A stretch of 64,000 bases of DNA. It comes from Streptomyces decoyicus. GTDB lineage: Bacteria; Actinomycetota; Actinomycetes; Streptomycetales; Streptomycetaceae. Below, piece after piece: positions 37,377 to 46,063 of this stretch (positions within the stretch are counted from its first letter, which is position 1; the number at the start of each line of letters is the position of its first letter). The stretch covers positions 1,860,001 to 1,924,000 of the forward strand of contig NZ_CP082301.1 of the NCBI RefSeq assembly GCF_019880305.1, given 5' to 3'. The position numbers and the translations under genes were made by a program. The notes beneath the pieces were generated by a model that worked only from the letters and a program-made list of their open reading frames with translations, had not been told where the DNA came from and made no database searches.

Positions 37377-38540
37377 CTAGACCGGCTGAATCGGCTGGGT
37401 CAACTCGTCGTAGACGCTGAGGACCTGGGTGACGGTGTCGTTCTCGCTGGGCCAGCCGGCCGCCTGGGCGCGGCCCGCCGCGGCGAGCGCGTCCCGCCGT
37501 GCGGGGTCGCCGAGGAGCGCAAGGACCGTACGGGCCAGGGCGGCGGCGTCGCCGTAACGGACCAGTTCCGCGGCCCGGCCGACCAGTTCGCGGGTGCCTC
37601 CGGTATCGGTGGCGACCAGCGGCACCCCGGCCCGCAGCGCCTCCTGGGCGATCAGCGAGCGCGCCTCCCACCTGCTGGGCAGTACCACCAGGTCGGCGGC
37701 GGCGAGGAGTTCGGGCACATCGTCGCGACGGCCGAGCAGCTGGACGGGGAGCTGCTCGACGTCGATCCGCCGCTGCAGCACGGCCCGCTGCTCCCCCTCC
37801 CCCGCGATGGCGACGAGCGGCTGCGGGTCGAGTGCACACCAGGCGTGCGCCGCGTCCAGCAGCAGGTCATGCCCCTGAGCCGGGTCGAGACGGCCGACCG
37901 CGAGCAACAACGGGCGGTCCACCGCACCCAGTTCGGCCCGCTCCTTATGGCGGGTCCGGTCATGGCTCTCGGACTCGGCCGGTGCGGCGCCCGACCGGGG
38001 ACGTGGAATCGCGACCGGCGCGAGCCGTGCGTCACGCGCGCCCCGCTCGCGCGCCCGGTCCACGAGGTCGGAGCAGGCCCCCAGGACGACGGCGGCGGCC
38101 CGCGCCACCCGCCGCTCCGTCAGATGCACCAGCCCGGCCCGCGCGCCCTCGATGTGCGCCTTGGTGTGCCAGGTGATGACCAGGGGGACCCGCCGCCCGC
38201 CACGGGGGCCGCGCAGTCCGCGCAACGCCATCGAGGCACGCAGACCGGCCCGTAGACCGTGCGCATGGACGAGGTCGGCATCCCAGCAGGCGCTGCGCAA
38301 CGAGGCCACGCTCGCCGGGTCCGTCCGCGGAGGGACCTGCACGAACCGCGCGCCCGCGCCGGTGAAGTCGTAGGCCTCCTCGGTCTCCGGGGTGGCACAG
38401 ACGGTCACCCGTACCCCGCGCGCGACCAGCCCCTCGGCCAGCGAGCGGACATGTGCCGCGCTGCCGGCGCTGCCGTGCCCCAGCACCTGGACCGTGCGCA
38501 GCGGCGACAACCCGTGCGCCGAGGTCGGGGTGCTGATCAC
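37377..38540 (-). CDS. Glycosyltransferase family 4 protein
   Basis: This 387-residue GT-B glycosyltransferase has an N-terminal VQVLGHGSAGSAAHVRSLAE acceptor domain and WDADLVHAHGLRAGLRASMA. The C-terminal donor domain has LLLAVGRLDPAQGHDLLLDA and the SRWEARSLIAQEALRAGVPL E-x7-E type motif. GTG 38540 has GGAG nine bases upstream. The sugar and acceptor are not predictable. It is convergent with the PucR gene and followed upstream by a 662-base gene-free region. Confidence 0.85.
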   Translation of the reverse strand: MISTPTSAHGLSPLRTVQVLGHGSAGSAAHVRSLAEGLVARGVRVTVCATPETEEAYDFTGAGARFVQVPPRTDPASVASLRSACWDADLVHAHGLRAGLRASMALRGLRGPRGGRRVPLVITWHTKAHIEGARAGLVHLTERRVARAAAVVLGACSDLVDRARERGARDARLAPVAIPRPRSGAAPAESESHDRTRHKERAELGAVDRPLLLAVGRLDPAQGHDLLLDAAHAWCALDPQPLVAIAGEGEQRAVLQRRIDVEQLPVQLLGRRDDVPELLAAADLVVLPSRWEARSLIAQEALRAGVPLVATDTGGTRELVGRAAELVRYGDAAALARTVLALLGDPARRDALAAAGRAQAAGWPSENDTVTQVLSVYDELTQPIQPV

Positions 38541-39202
38541 GTGGTCGGGCTCCTGGGTCGGGGGCGGGACGGACCGTACCGGTGAGTCGGTCCGTTTACT
38601 GCAGGGTGCTGAGACGCGCGACGGCGACCCGTCCGCTTCCCGGCGGAGGGGCAGGACGAGGCGAGCACGCCCGCGCCTGCGCACCGCGCCCAGGATGCCA
38701 GCCCGGCGACGCCAATTCGGCACCGCCGGCCCGCCGTTCCGGTGGGAAGTCTCACCCCAGCGCCCACCAGATCACCCACATGGGCGACAAACCGCCCGCG
38801 CGGGTTACCGGCTCGTTCGAGTGAGTCCGCTCCCTGGAGTGCGCCTGCGCTGCGGCAGGGAGCGCGTACGCCGTTGTCCGGAGCGCCCGGTGTTCATCCG
38901 AATCGATGGGCTATGGGCAAGGGGCGCTCGGAGGGCGCGGGAGGGGTGGCAGAGGGTGGGGAGTACGGGGGTGACAGCAGAGGGTGACGGGGCACGTGGG
39001 GAGTGAAGCGTAGGGCGCCGGTAGGTGCGGGTGAGGCGCGGTGGCGATGTGTGCGGGGGGGGGCGACGCGTGCGCAGTGATGCGCCGCATGAGCCCATGG
39101 GTGCTGCCCGTCGGTGGTGGCAGCGGACGGAGGGGTGCCCCCCGGGGCTCTGAGGGGCGTGCCGGAGGGGGACAGCCTGCGGCCCCGTCCCCCGCGCACG
39201 CC
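38541..39202. other. 662-base gene-free region with G-rich tract
   Basis: No reading frame here has convincing Streptomyces codon bias on either strand. The region contains a hairpin (9-bp arms 38828-38836 and 38856-38864) and a G-rich stretch from 38930 to 39060, including a quadruplex motif. It separates the GT4 gene from the MraY-like gene, both on the minus strand. A small RNA or promoter is possible but not shown. Confidence 0.4.
38939..38971 (+). other. G-quadruplex-type motif
   Basis: Five G-runs (38939-41, 38943-46, 38954-56, 38958-61, 38967-71) with loops of 1, 7, 1 and 5 bases satisfy the G3+N1-7 pattern on the plus strand. Function is unknown. Confidence 0.5.
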
Positions 39203-39994
39203 TCAGACCGCTGCGGCCGCCCGGCTGACGCGGTCCCCCACTGCCGCGGCGGCGATCAGCCCCGCGGCGTGCGCGGCCAGTCCGCGGCGTCCGTTGCCCG
39301 TGACGATGGCGAGGCCGAGCGCCGCGCCGAGGGCATGTGCCCCGGCGTCACCGATCATCGTGCGCTCCCCGAGGTCGTCGCCGAGGACGGCTGCCGCAGC
39401 CCCTACGGGCGCGGCGGACAGCGGGCCCGCCGGACCACGGCGCAGCAGCCCGGGCGCACCGAGGGCCAACACGGCGCCGGCCGCCCGGCCCGGCCGGACG
39501 TCCAGGAGGTTCACCAGGTGGGCCGAGCCCGCGATCACCACACCGGCCAGCAGCTTGTCGGCCGGGCGCTCCTTGAGGAGGGCGCCGGCCGCGAGCCCGG
39601 CGGCACCGATCCCGAACAGCTTCACGGCTCCGGTGGTGACTTCGCCGTCCCGGAGTGCCGAGAGGTGCGCCCGGAATCCGCGGCGGGGGTCATCGACCCC
39701 GAAGACGTCGTCGTACGCGCCGCAGCCGCCGGCGGCCAGCACCGCCAGCGCCGCGGCCGTACGGGTCCGGGCGGGCAGCCCTGGCGCGGTGGCGGCGGCG
39801 AGCGCGGTACCGGCGGCCGTCGCGAGTCCTGCGTGCAGGTGCACGGTCCGGCCTGCGTAGTTCTTCCGCTCCCACAGGACGGCACCACCCGGCGGCCGCT
39901 TCCTCAGCGCCGTATAAGTGGCCCTGGTCGCCCCTGCCGCCCCCAAGAGCGCCCAGATCCGCCCCAGCGCCCTGTTGCCCGCCACCGCCACCAT
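39203..39994 (-). CDS. MraY/WecA-like polyprenyl-phosphate sugar-1-phosphate transferase homologue
   Basis: This 263-residue membrane protein has weak but ordered similarity to the MraY/WecA superfamily. GAYDDVFGVDD has D95/D96, HLVNLLDVRPGRA has N162 and D165 (compare NLxDGLDG), and MIGDAGAHALGAALG has G214-H220 (compare MGDTGSLALG). It is shorter than canonical enzymes (about 320-360 residues), so it may be divergent or non-catalytic. ATG 39994 has GGGGAG upstream. It lies downstream of recN on the same strand. It would be expected to act on lipid-linked surface glycan. Confidence 0.65.
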   Translation of the reverse strand: MVAVAGNRALGRIWALLGAAGATRATYTALRKRPPGGAVLWERKNYAGRTVHLHAGLATAAGTALAAATAPGLPARTRTAAALAVLAAGGCGAYDDVFGVDDPRRGFRAHLSALRDGEVTTGAVKLFGIGAAGLAAGALLKERPADKLLAGVVIAGSAHLVNLLDVRPGRAAGAVLALGAPGLLRRGPAGPLSAAPVGAAAAVLGDDLGERTMIGDAGAHALGAALGLAIVTGNGRRGLAAHAAGLIAAAAVGDRVSRAAAAV

Positions 39995-40189
39995 GCCGCT
40001 CCCCTCGCCCGGCGCCCTGCCGCGCTCAACTCCCGTCACCCCAGGCACGAGAACCACCCGGCCACGCGGCGGCCCGGCCACAGCCTTCGCCCTTGCGATC
40101 CCCATGGCAGGCCACCGGCCTCCCCCACGCCGTAGCCCAGACCCAGACCCAGCCGTAGGCCCGGCCACAAACCACAGCCACCGCCGCCT

Positions 40190-40251
40190 CACGGCACCTC
40201 GCGGCGCTTCCCACGGAGCGCACGGCACCCCACGGCGCTTCCCGCGGAGCG
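40190..40251. repeat. 31-bp imperfect tandem duplication after recN
   Basis: Two 31-base units (40190-40220 and 40221-40251) match at 28 positions. They end one base before the recN stop codon at 40253-40255. They are probably a slippage product with no clear function. Confidence 0.65.
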
Positions 40252-40252
40252 C

Positions 40253-41992
40253 TCAGCTCCCCGTACGCGCCGTCTCCAGCAGTTCCTCGGCGTGCGCGCG
40301 GGCCGTTTCGGAGTCCTCCTGGCCGGCCAGCATCCGGGAGAGTTCGCGGACCCGCTCCTCGCCCTCCAGGACCTTGACGCCGCTCCTGGTGACCGATCCG
40401 TCGTTCGTCTTCGCCACGAGGAGCTGGCGGTCCGCGAACGCCGCGACCTGCGGGAGGTGCGTGACGACCACGACCTGCGCGGACTTCGCGAGCCTGGCCA
40501 GCCGCCTGCCGACCTCGACGGCCGCCTTGCCGCCCACCCCCGCGTCGACCTCGTCGAACAAATAGGTCGGTACGGGGTCGGAACCGGCGAAGACCACCTC
40601 GACGGCGAGCATCACCCGGGAGAGCTCACCGCCGGACGCCCCCTTGGCGATCGGCCGGGGCGGCGCGCCCGGATGCGGGGCCAGCAGGAGCTCGACCTCG
40701 TCGGCACCGGCCGGTCCGTAGGCCACGGTGCGGCCGCCGACCTCGATGCCGTCGGCGTCCTGCGCGACCTCGGTCTGGCGGATCTCGACGGTCACACGGG
40801 CGTGCGGCATGGCGAGTTCGGCGAGTTCGGCGGTGACCGCATCGGCGAACCGCTTCGCGGACGCCGTGCGGGCATCGGTCAACGTTTGTGCCAGTTCGCC
40901 CAGTTCGGCACGCAGCGCGTCCCGCTCGGCGGCCAGCTCGCCGATCCGGTCGTCGTCGCCGTCCAGTTCGGCGAGCCGGCCGGCGCTCTCCTCGGACCAG
41001 GCCAGCACCGCCGCGATGTCCCGGCCGTATTTGCGGGTCAGATGGTTCAGCGCGGCACGGCGCTCCTCGACGGCGGCGAGCCGCAACGGGTCGGCGTCCA
41101 GACCGTCCGCGTAGCCGGCCAGCTCACCGGCGACGTCCGCCATCAAAATGCCGATCTCGCCGAGCCGCTCGGCGAGCGCGGAAAGCTCCTGATCGTGGCT
41201 GCGTACGGCCTCCAGCGCGCGGTGCGCGCCGGCGACCAGGGTGGTGGCGTCGATGCCCTCGGGGTCCTCGGGATTGCCGGCCAGCGCGGCATGCGCGGCG
41301 GTCGCCGCAGAGGCCAGTGCCTCGGCGTGCCCGAGCCGCTCGGCCTCGGCGGCGAGTTCGGTGTCCTCGCCGGGCTGCGGCTCGGCCTCCGCGATCTCGT
41401 CGAGCCCGAAACGCAGCAGATCGGCCTCTTGTGAACGCTCGCGGGCCCGGGTCGTCAGCTCGTCCAGCTCGGTGGCGACGGCGCGCAGCCTGCGGTGGGC
41501 GGCGGTGTACTTGGCGAGCGGTACGGCGACCGTGTCCCCGGCGTAGCGGTCCAGGGCCTGGCGCTGCCGGGCCGGACGCAGGAGGCCCTGCTGGTCGGTC
41601 TGGCCGTGCACGGCGACCAGGTCGTCGGCCAACTCCGCCAGCAGGCCGACCGGTACGGAGCGGCCGCCCACGTGGGCGCGCGAACGGCCCTCGGCGGAGA
41701 GCGTACGGCTGATCAGCAGCGCGCCGTCGTCCAGCTCCGCGCCCGCCTCCTCGGCCCGTACGGCAGCGGAGGTCCGGGGGCCGACGCTGATCCTGCCCTC
41801 CACGACCGCCGACTTGGCGCCGATCCGCACCAGGGCGGGGTCGGCGCGCCCGCCGAGCAGCAGGCCGAGGCTGGTGACGACCATGGTCTTGCCCGCGCCC
41901 GTCTCGCCGGTCACCGCCGTGAAGCCCGGGGAAAGCTCGACAACGGCGTCGTCAATGACACCCAGGGACCGGATCCGCATCTCCTCCAACAC
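40253..41992 (-). CDS. recN: DNA repair protein RecN
   Basis: This 579-residue SMC-like ATPase acts in double-strand break repair. The N-terminal head is MRIRSLGVIDDAVVELSPGF then VTGETGAGKTMVVTSL (Walker A). A long coiled coil fills residues 160-390, and the C-terminal head has KGASGGELSRVMLAVEVVFA (signature) and YLFDEVDAGVGGKAAVEVG (Walker B/D-loop). GTG 41992 gives V-L-E-E-M-R-I-R-S; the GGAGGAG before the inner ATG is too close to serve it. Length is normal. Confidence 0.95.
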   Translation of the reverse strand: MLEEMRIRSLGVIDDAVVELSPGFTAVTGETGAGKTMVVTSLGLLLGGRADPALVRIGAKSAVVEGRISVGPRTSAAVRAEEAGAELDDGALLISRTLSAEGRSRAHVGGRSVPVGLLAELADDLVAVHGQTDQQGLLRPARQRQALDRYAGDTVAVPLAKYTAAHRRLRAVATELDELTTRARERSQEADLLRFGLDEIAEAEPQPGEDTELAAEAERLGHAEALASAATAAHAALAGNPEDPEGIDATTLVAGAHRALEAVRSHDQELSALAERLGEIGILMADVAGELAGYADGLDADPLRLAAVEERRAALNHLTRKYGRDIAAVLAWSEESAGRLAELDGDDDRIGELAAERDALRAELGELAQTLTDARTASAKRFADAVTAELAELAMPHARVTVEIRQTEVAQDADGIEVGGRTVAYGPAGADEVELLLAPHPGAPPRPIAKGASGGELSRVMLAVEVVFAGSDPVPTYLFDEVDAGVGGKAAVEVGRRLARLAKSAQVVVVTHLPQVAAFADRQLLVAKTNDGSVTRSGVKVLEGEERVRELSRMLAGQEDSETARAHAEELLETARTGS

Positions 41993-42521
41993 GGATACGA
42001 CCTTACGAGGTCCGGGGGCCGCCCCGCGACGGCCTCCCTCACTCCTGCCGCCGACCCTGCGGAAAATCGCAGCGAAAGCGGGCGGATTGCTCATGGTGCG
42101 CGCTCACGCTCTGCCGTCCGGCCGGTCACAGTCCGGGACGGGAGGTGAGCTCCACTCGAGTGGACCGGCGCCTTCGGTGCTGCGTGGCCACGGTCCCGCC
42201 GGGACCGGGGCAGCGCCCGCATTTGCCCAGGCAGGGGCGGTGACGTGGGGTGCGGCGACCATGGTTGCCGCATCGATGACGATGCTCCTCGCGACCGTGG
42301 CGGACGGCGTCCCGGGCACCGCGCGGCGGGCTGGAGCGATCACAGCATCGGGACACGGCCGTCGTCCCACTCCGCAGCTCGGTCTTCTCGATCGGCATCG
42401 CGATCCACTCGATCAATATGTCGATATGCAAAGCCGCCTCGACGAGGGGGAACGGTCCCGCCCCACCCACACCGCGGCAGCGGAGTGGCCGCCCCCGGTA
42501 TCACCCGGTATCACGTGACGG
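41993..42521. other. Gene-poor stretch between recN and the methyltransferase pseudogene
   Basis: These 529 bases have several short open frames but none with a recognisable product, ribosome-binding site and consistent codon bias together. Together with the broken neighbour they suggest a decaying segment. I cannot identify an origin. Confidence 0.4.
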
Positions 42522-43264
42522 CTACGGCCGGCCCTTACCGCGCCACAGGCCCGTCCACAGAAAGGGTTCACCGAAGCGCGGGGACTCCGACGGCTCGTCG
42601 TGCATGCGGCGCAGTTCCACCTCCGACAGCGCGCAGAAGAGCCGGCGCAGGGACTCCGGGGTGTAGGCGAGGCCGCCATGGAGGCGGGACTGGCGGTAGA
42701 AGTCGGTATCACCGAGTTCGGAGCCCATCGCGCCCGCGGCGAAGCAGGTCAGGTCAGGGCGAAATGGCCGCCGGGTGCCAGGGCCCGGTCGAGGAGGGCG
42801 AGGTAGCTGATGCGGCGGTGCGGGGGCAGATGGTGAAAGCATCCGGAGTCGTAGATCAGGTCGTACGGGCCGTTGAGTTCGGTGTCCGCGAGGGCGAAGG
42901 CGTCGCCGCAGAGGAACCTGACGTCGGCTTCCGCTTCGCGGGCGCGGTCCCCGGCCCAGGCGAGGGCGGCCGGGGAGAGGTCGACAGCGTCCACCGCGAA
43001 GCCCGCGGCGGCGAGGTGGAGCGCGTTGCGGCCGGGGCCGCACCCCAGGTCGAGGGCGCGTCCTGGGGTGAGCAGCCCGCGTTCGAGGTACGCGACCAGG
43101 TTCTCGTCGGGCTTCGCCACGAAGAACGGCACCGGCTTGGAGCGGTCCGCGTAGAAGCCGTCCCACCAGGAGGCCGCATCAGCTGTCCAACGGTCGGCTT
43201 CCGGCGCGAACAGGCCGTCCAGAAGCTGGAGTACATCCTCGACGGTGCGGATGTGCCGGTCCAT
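42522..43264 (-). pseudogene. SAM-dependent methyltransferase, frameshifted
   Basis: The first 171 codons encode a class I methyltransferase: motif I ALDLGCGPGRNALHLAAAGF, then FAVDAVDLSPAALAWAGDRA and YDLIYDSGCFHHLPPHRRIS. The frame stops at 42749 right after HFALT. The remaining 75 or so codons continue in another frame (CFAAGAMGSELGDTDFYRQS ... PFLWTGLW) down to a stop at 42522. Removing one copy of the 5-base duplication AGGTC/AGGTC at 42746-42755 restores one continuous protein of about 245 residues. It would be a small-molecule methyltransferase if intact. It is probably inactive, unless this is a sequencing error. Confidence 0.88.
42746..42755. repeat. 5-bp tandem duplication causing a frameshift
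   Basis: AGGTCAGGTC; the coding strand reads TGACCTGACC. It adds five bases between codons T and C of the FALT|CFAAG junction and creates an immediate TGA. Confidence 0.85.
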
Positions 43265-43574
43265 CCGGCCCCCTTCCCTGTCCGGCGATCGTAGGGTCCG
43301 TTGTCGCAGAATCCCAGATCAGGTGGTGTGGCCGGATGCCGTGACGGACCGTGTGAGCGGCCGGGGCGAGGACGGGCGCGGGGTCACTCACGGCGGGGGC
43401 CGGGCATCGCCCACGCCACCGTCGGGAGTCGGCCCGGGGGCACTCCGTGGCGCGCCGGCCCGGGTTTTCCGGTGATGCGCCGGACAGCCGCCGAAGGCCC
43501 CGGCCGAGCCGTGACAGCCGCGTCCGGGGGGACATATCCAGGGGCTGCCCGGCCGTGATCTGCCGGGACAGGTT
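43265..43574. other. Intergenic region upstream of the methyltransferase pseudogene
   Basis: These 310 bases lie between two minus-strand genes (nadK end and pseudogene start). They are very GC-rich. I see no gene, clear hairpin terminator or repeat. Confidence 0.4.
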
Positions 43575-44516
43575 CTAGTGCGGCGCTCCCCGCCATCCCG
43601 CTACGGGGAGGGCGAACTTGGCGACCAGACGATCCGTGAAGGAGGCATGGTGCAGACGGGCAAGGCGTACGGGTACGGCGCCACGGCGGACCTCGACGCG
43701 GGCGCCCGCGGGGAGTTCAACGGTGCGGCGGCCGTCGCACCACAGGACACCGTGCGGGGTCTTGGGCTGGACCTCCACCGCCAGGACGGAACGCGGTGAG
43801 GTGATCAGCGGCTTGGCGAACAGGGCGTGCGCGCTGATCGGCACCATCAGCAGGGCCTCGACCTCGGGCCAGACCACGGGACCGCCGGCCGAGAAGGCGT
43901 ACGCGGTCGAGCCGGTCGGTGTCGCGCAGACCACCCCGTCGCCGCCGAAGCGCGAGACGGGCCGGCCGTCGACCTCGGTCACGACCTCCAGCATCCGCTC
44001 CCGCGCGGCCTTCTCCACCGACGCCTCGTTCAGGGCCCAGTCGGTGTGCACGACATTGCCGTTGTTGCGTACGAGGACGTCGATCGTCATCCGCTCCTCG
44101 ACCTCGTAGGCGCGGGTGACGACCCGGTCGACGACCTTGTCGAGGTCGTCGCGTTCGGCCTCCGCGAGGAAGCCGACCCGGCCGAGGTTGACGCCGAGCA
44201 TCGGGACACCGGACGTCCTGGCGAAGTCCGCGCCGCGCAGCAGGGTGCCGTCCCCGCCCAGGACCACCAGCAGTTCGCAGCCCTCGGCCGCGCACTGTTC
44301 CGACTCGACGCGCTCGACCGACGGCGGCAGCGGCAGATCCGCCGCCTCCTCCGCCAGCACCCGCACCCCGATGCCGCTGCGCAGCAGCCCCTGGACGACG
44401 CGTTCGGCGCTGCGGATGGCCGCGGGGCGGCCGGTGTGCGCGAGCAGGAACACCGTCCGCGCGGCTCCGGTGTTCTCGTGTGCTGCGTTGCCTTCAACTG
44501 CCTGGGTAGTGGTCAA
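43575..44516 (-). CDS. nadK: NAD kinase
   Basis: This 313-residue enzyme phosphorylates NAD to NADP. GGDGT (87-91) in LLVVLGGDGTLLRGADFA and the NE motif in DWALNEASVEKAARERMLEV are diagnostic, as is GDGVVCATPTGSTAYAFSAG. The start is most likely TTG 44516, which overlaps the tlyA stop by four bases (TTGA) and has GGAGGGG five bases upstream; no early ATG or GTG fits. It is translationally coupled to tlyA, a pairing common in actinobacteria. recN, often next in this cluster, is separated here by the pseudogene region. Confidence 0.95.
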   Translation of the reverse strand: MTTTQAVEGNAAHENTGAARTVFLLAHTGRPAAIRSAERVVQGLLRSGIGVRVLAEEAADLPLPPSVERVESEQCAAEGCELLVVLGGDGTLLRGADFARTSGVPMLGVNLGRVGFLAEAERDDLDKVVDRVVTRAYEVEERMTIDVLVRNNGNVVHTDWALNEASVEKAARERMLEVVTEVDGRPVSRFGGDGVVCATPTGSTAYAFSAGGPVVWPEVEALLMVPISAHALFAKPLITSPRSVLAVEVQPKTPHGVLWCDGRRTVELPAGARVEVRRGAVPVRLARLHHASFTDRLVAKFALPVAGWRGAPH

Positions 44517-45328
44517 CGAGGCCCCTCCGCCACTGCACGGTCGACGTCCGCCGGGTCGAGTGCAGGCGCCCCGGCGCGCAGCCACAGAAAGTACTCGACA
44601 TTCCCCGAAGGTCCAGGCAGTGGGCTCGCAGTTACGCCAAGTACGCCAAATTCCAGTTCTGCCGCCCGTCGTGCGACAGCGCGTACCGCCTCGGCCCGCA
44701 GCTCCGCGCTGCGCACCACCCCGCCGCTGCCCAGCCGCTCCTTGCCGACCTCGAACTGCGGCTTGACCATCAGCACCAGGTCCGCGTCGGGCGCCGCACA
44801 CCGCGCCAGCGCGGGCAGCACGAGCCCCAGCGGAATGAACGAGAGATCGCCGACGATGAGATCGACCGGTTGCGAGTCGATCTGTTCGAGGGTCAGCTCC
44901 CGTACGTTGGTGCGGTCCTTCACGGTGACCCGCTCATCGCTCTGCAGCGACCAGGCGAGCTGTCCGTAGCCGACGTCGACGGCGACGACCTGACCCGCAC
45001 CGGCCCGCAGCAGGACGTCGGTGAAACCACCGGTCGAGGCGCCCGCGTCCAGCGCCCGCCGGCCCTCGATCTTCAGGCCGAGCGGCACGAAGGCGGCAAG
45101 GGCGCCGGCGAGCTTGTGCCCGCCGCGCGAGACATAGTCGGGGTCGCTCCCGTCCTCGCGTACGACCACGGCCGCGCTGGTCTCCACCTGGGTGGCCGGT
45201 TTGGTCGCGGTCGCACCGCCGACGGTCACCCGGCCCGCGGCGATCAGCTGGCTCGCGTGCTCGCGCGACCGGGCCAGCTTGCGGCGCACCAGCTCCGCGT
45301 CGAGTCGGCGTCGTGCCACTCCTGCCAC
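44513..45328 (-). CDS. tlyA: 16S/23S rRNA 2'-O-methyltransferase TlyA
   Basis: This 271-residue protein has an N-terminal S4 RNA-binding domain (RRRLDAELVRRKLARSREHA, residues 5-24) followed by an FtsJ-like methyltransferase fold: RRALDAGASTGGFTDVLLRA and VGDLSFIPLGLVLPAL. Known TlyA enzymes methylate C1409 of 16S and C1920 of 23S rRNA and determine capreomycin sensitivity. GTG 45328 gives VAGVARRRLDAE; the inner GTG 45319 is adjacent to its own GGAG. The downstream end couples to nadK. Confidence 0.93.
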   Translation of the reverse strand: MAGVARRRLDAELVRRKLARSREHASQLIAAGRVTVGGATATKPATQVETSAAVVVREDGSDPDYVSRGGHKLAGALAAFVPLGLKIEGRRALDAGASTGGFTDVLLRAGAGQVVAVDVGYGQLAWSLQSDERVTVKDRTNVRELTLEQIDSQPVDLIVGDLSFIPLGLVLPALARCAAPDADLVLMVKPQFEVGKERLGSGGVVRSAELRAEAVRAVARRAAELEFGVLGVTASPLPGPSGNVEYFLWLRAGAPALDPADVDRAVAEGPR

Positions 45329-45335
45329 CTGTGGT

Positions 45336-45641
45336 TCAGCTCCTGTTGTCGTGCGGCGTCGAGAAAGTCGAGGAAGGTGCGGGCGGCCCGGGGTGCTGGT
45401 CGAGACCGGCCAGCACATCGCGCAGCCCACGGTGCACATCCTCGTACACCCGCAGGTGTCCACTCACGGGGAGGTGGTCCGCATCGGCGAGACGGCGCAG
45501 CGCGCTGTCGACCGCGGCCTGTCCGGTCGGTGTCGTCCCCACTCCGATCGGCTGCGGCGCGGGCTCCCCGGCAGGGACGGGCTCCCCTGGCGCGGCTTCC
45601 GCGGGCGCCTCCGGCTCCGGGCCGGACGTCGGCTGTTCCAT
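45336..45641 (-). CDS. Small hypothetical protein upstream of tlyA
   Basis: This 101-residue protein has a Glu/Pro/Ala-rich first 35 residues, then TGQAAVDSALRRLADADHLP and YEDVHRGLRDVLAGLDQH, which look helical. It is 7 bases from the tlyA start, so it is co-transcribed. It is recurrent upstream of tlyA in Streptomyces as far as I recall. Function unknown; no signal or membrane segment. Confidence 0.75.
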   Translation of the reverse strand: MEQPTSGPEPEAPAEAAPGEPVPAGEPAPQPIGVGTTPTGQAAVDSALRRLADADHLPVSGHLRVYEDVHRGLRDVLAGLDQHPGPPAPSSTFSTPHDNRS

Positions 45642-45715
45642 GCCTCCGACGCTACCTTGGCAAAGGCTGACAAGGACGAACGAGCCGTCCCCGACCTGGC
45701 GTATCGTCGATCACG

Positions 45716-46063
45716 ATGGCAACCCTCGACCAGTGCCGTGCCGCTCTCGACCGGCTGGCCCAGAATCTGTCCTCGGCGGACGGCAACGTCCGCAGCGCAG
45801 CCGCGTTCGACCGTTCGCTCAGCTGCCGCATCACGGACCTCGATGTGACCTTCCTCGGGCGGCTGTCCCACGGCGCCATCCAGGATGTGGCCAGCGTCCC
45901 CGGCCCGCCCCCGCACAAGGCCGAGATCCGCCTTTCCATGGCCGGCGACGACCTCGTCGACCTGGTCGACGGCAAGCTGAACTTCGCCAAGGCCTGGGGC
46001 AGCGGGCGCGTCAAGCTGGAGGCCGGCCTGCGCGACCTGCTGCGGCTCAGGACACTGTTGTAG
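45716..46063 (+). CDS. SCP2 sterol-binding-like protein
   Basis: This 115-residue protein has a C-terminal stretch (KAEIRLSMAGDDLVDLVDGK, then LNFAKAWGSGRVKLEAGLRD) that matches the SCP-2 lipid-carrier fold, which forms a hydrophobic tunnel. The ATG at 45716 is clear. Its last 17 bases overlap the convergent ABC ATPase gene. The ligand in bacteria is generally a lipid or hydrophobic metabolite and is unknown here. Confidence 0.8.
   Translation: MATLDQCRAALDRLAQNLSSADGNVRSAAAFDRSLSCRITDLDVTFLGRLSHGAIQDVASVPGPPPHKAEIRLSMAGDDLVDLVDGKLNFAKAWGSGRVKLEAGLRDLLRLRTLL

Noticed and set aside
41993..42521. A hidden gene between recN and the methyltransferase remnant
   Set aside because: Several short frames exist on both strands but none has a recognised product, start site and consistent third-base bias together.
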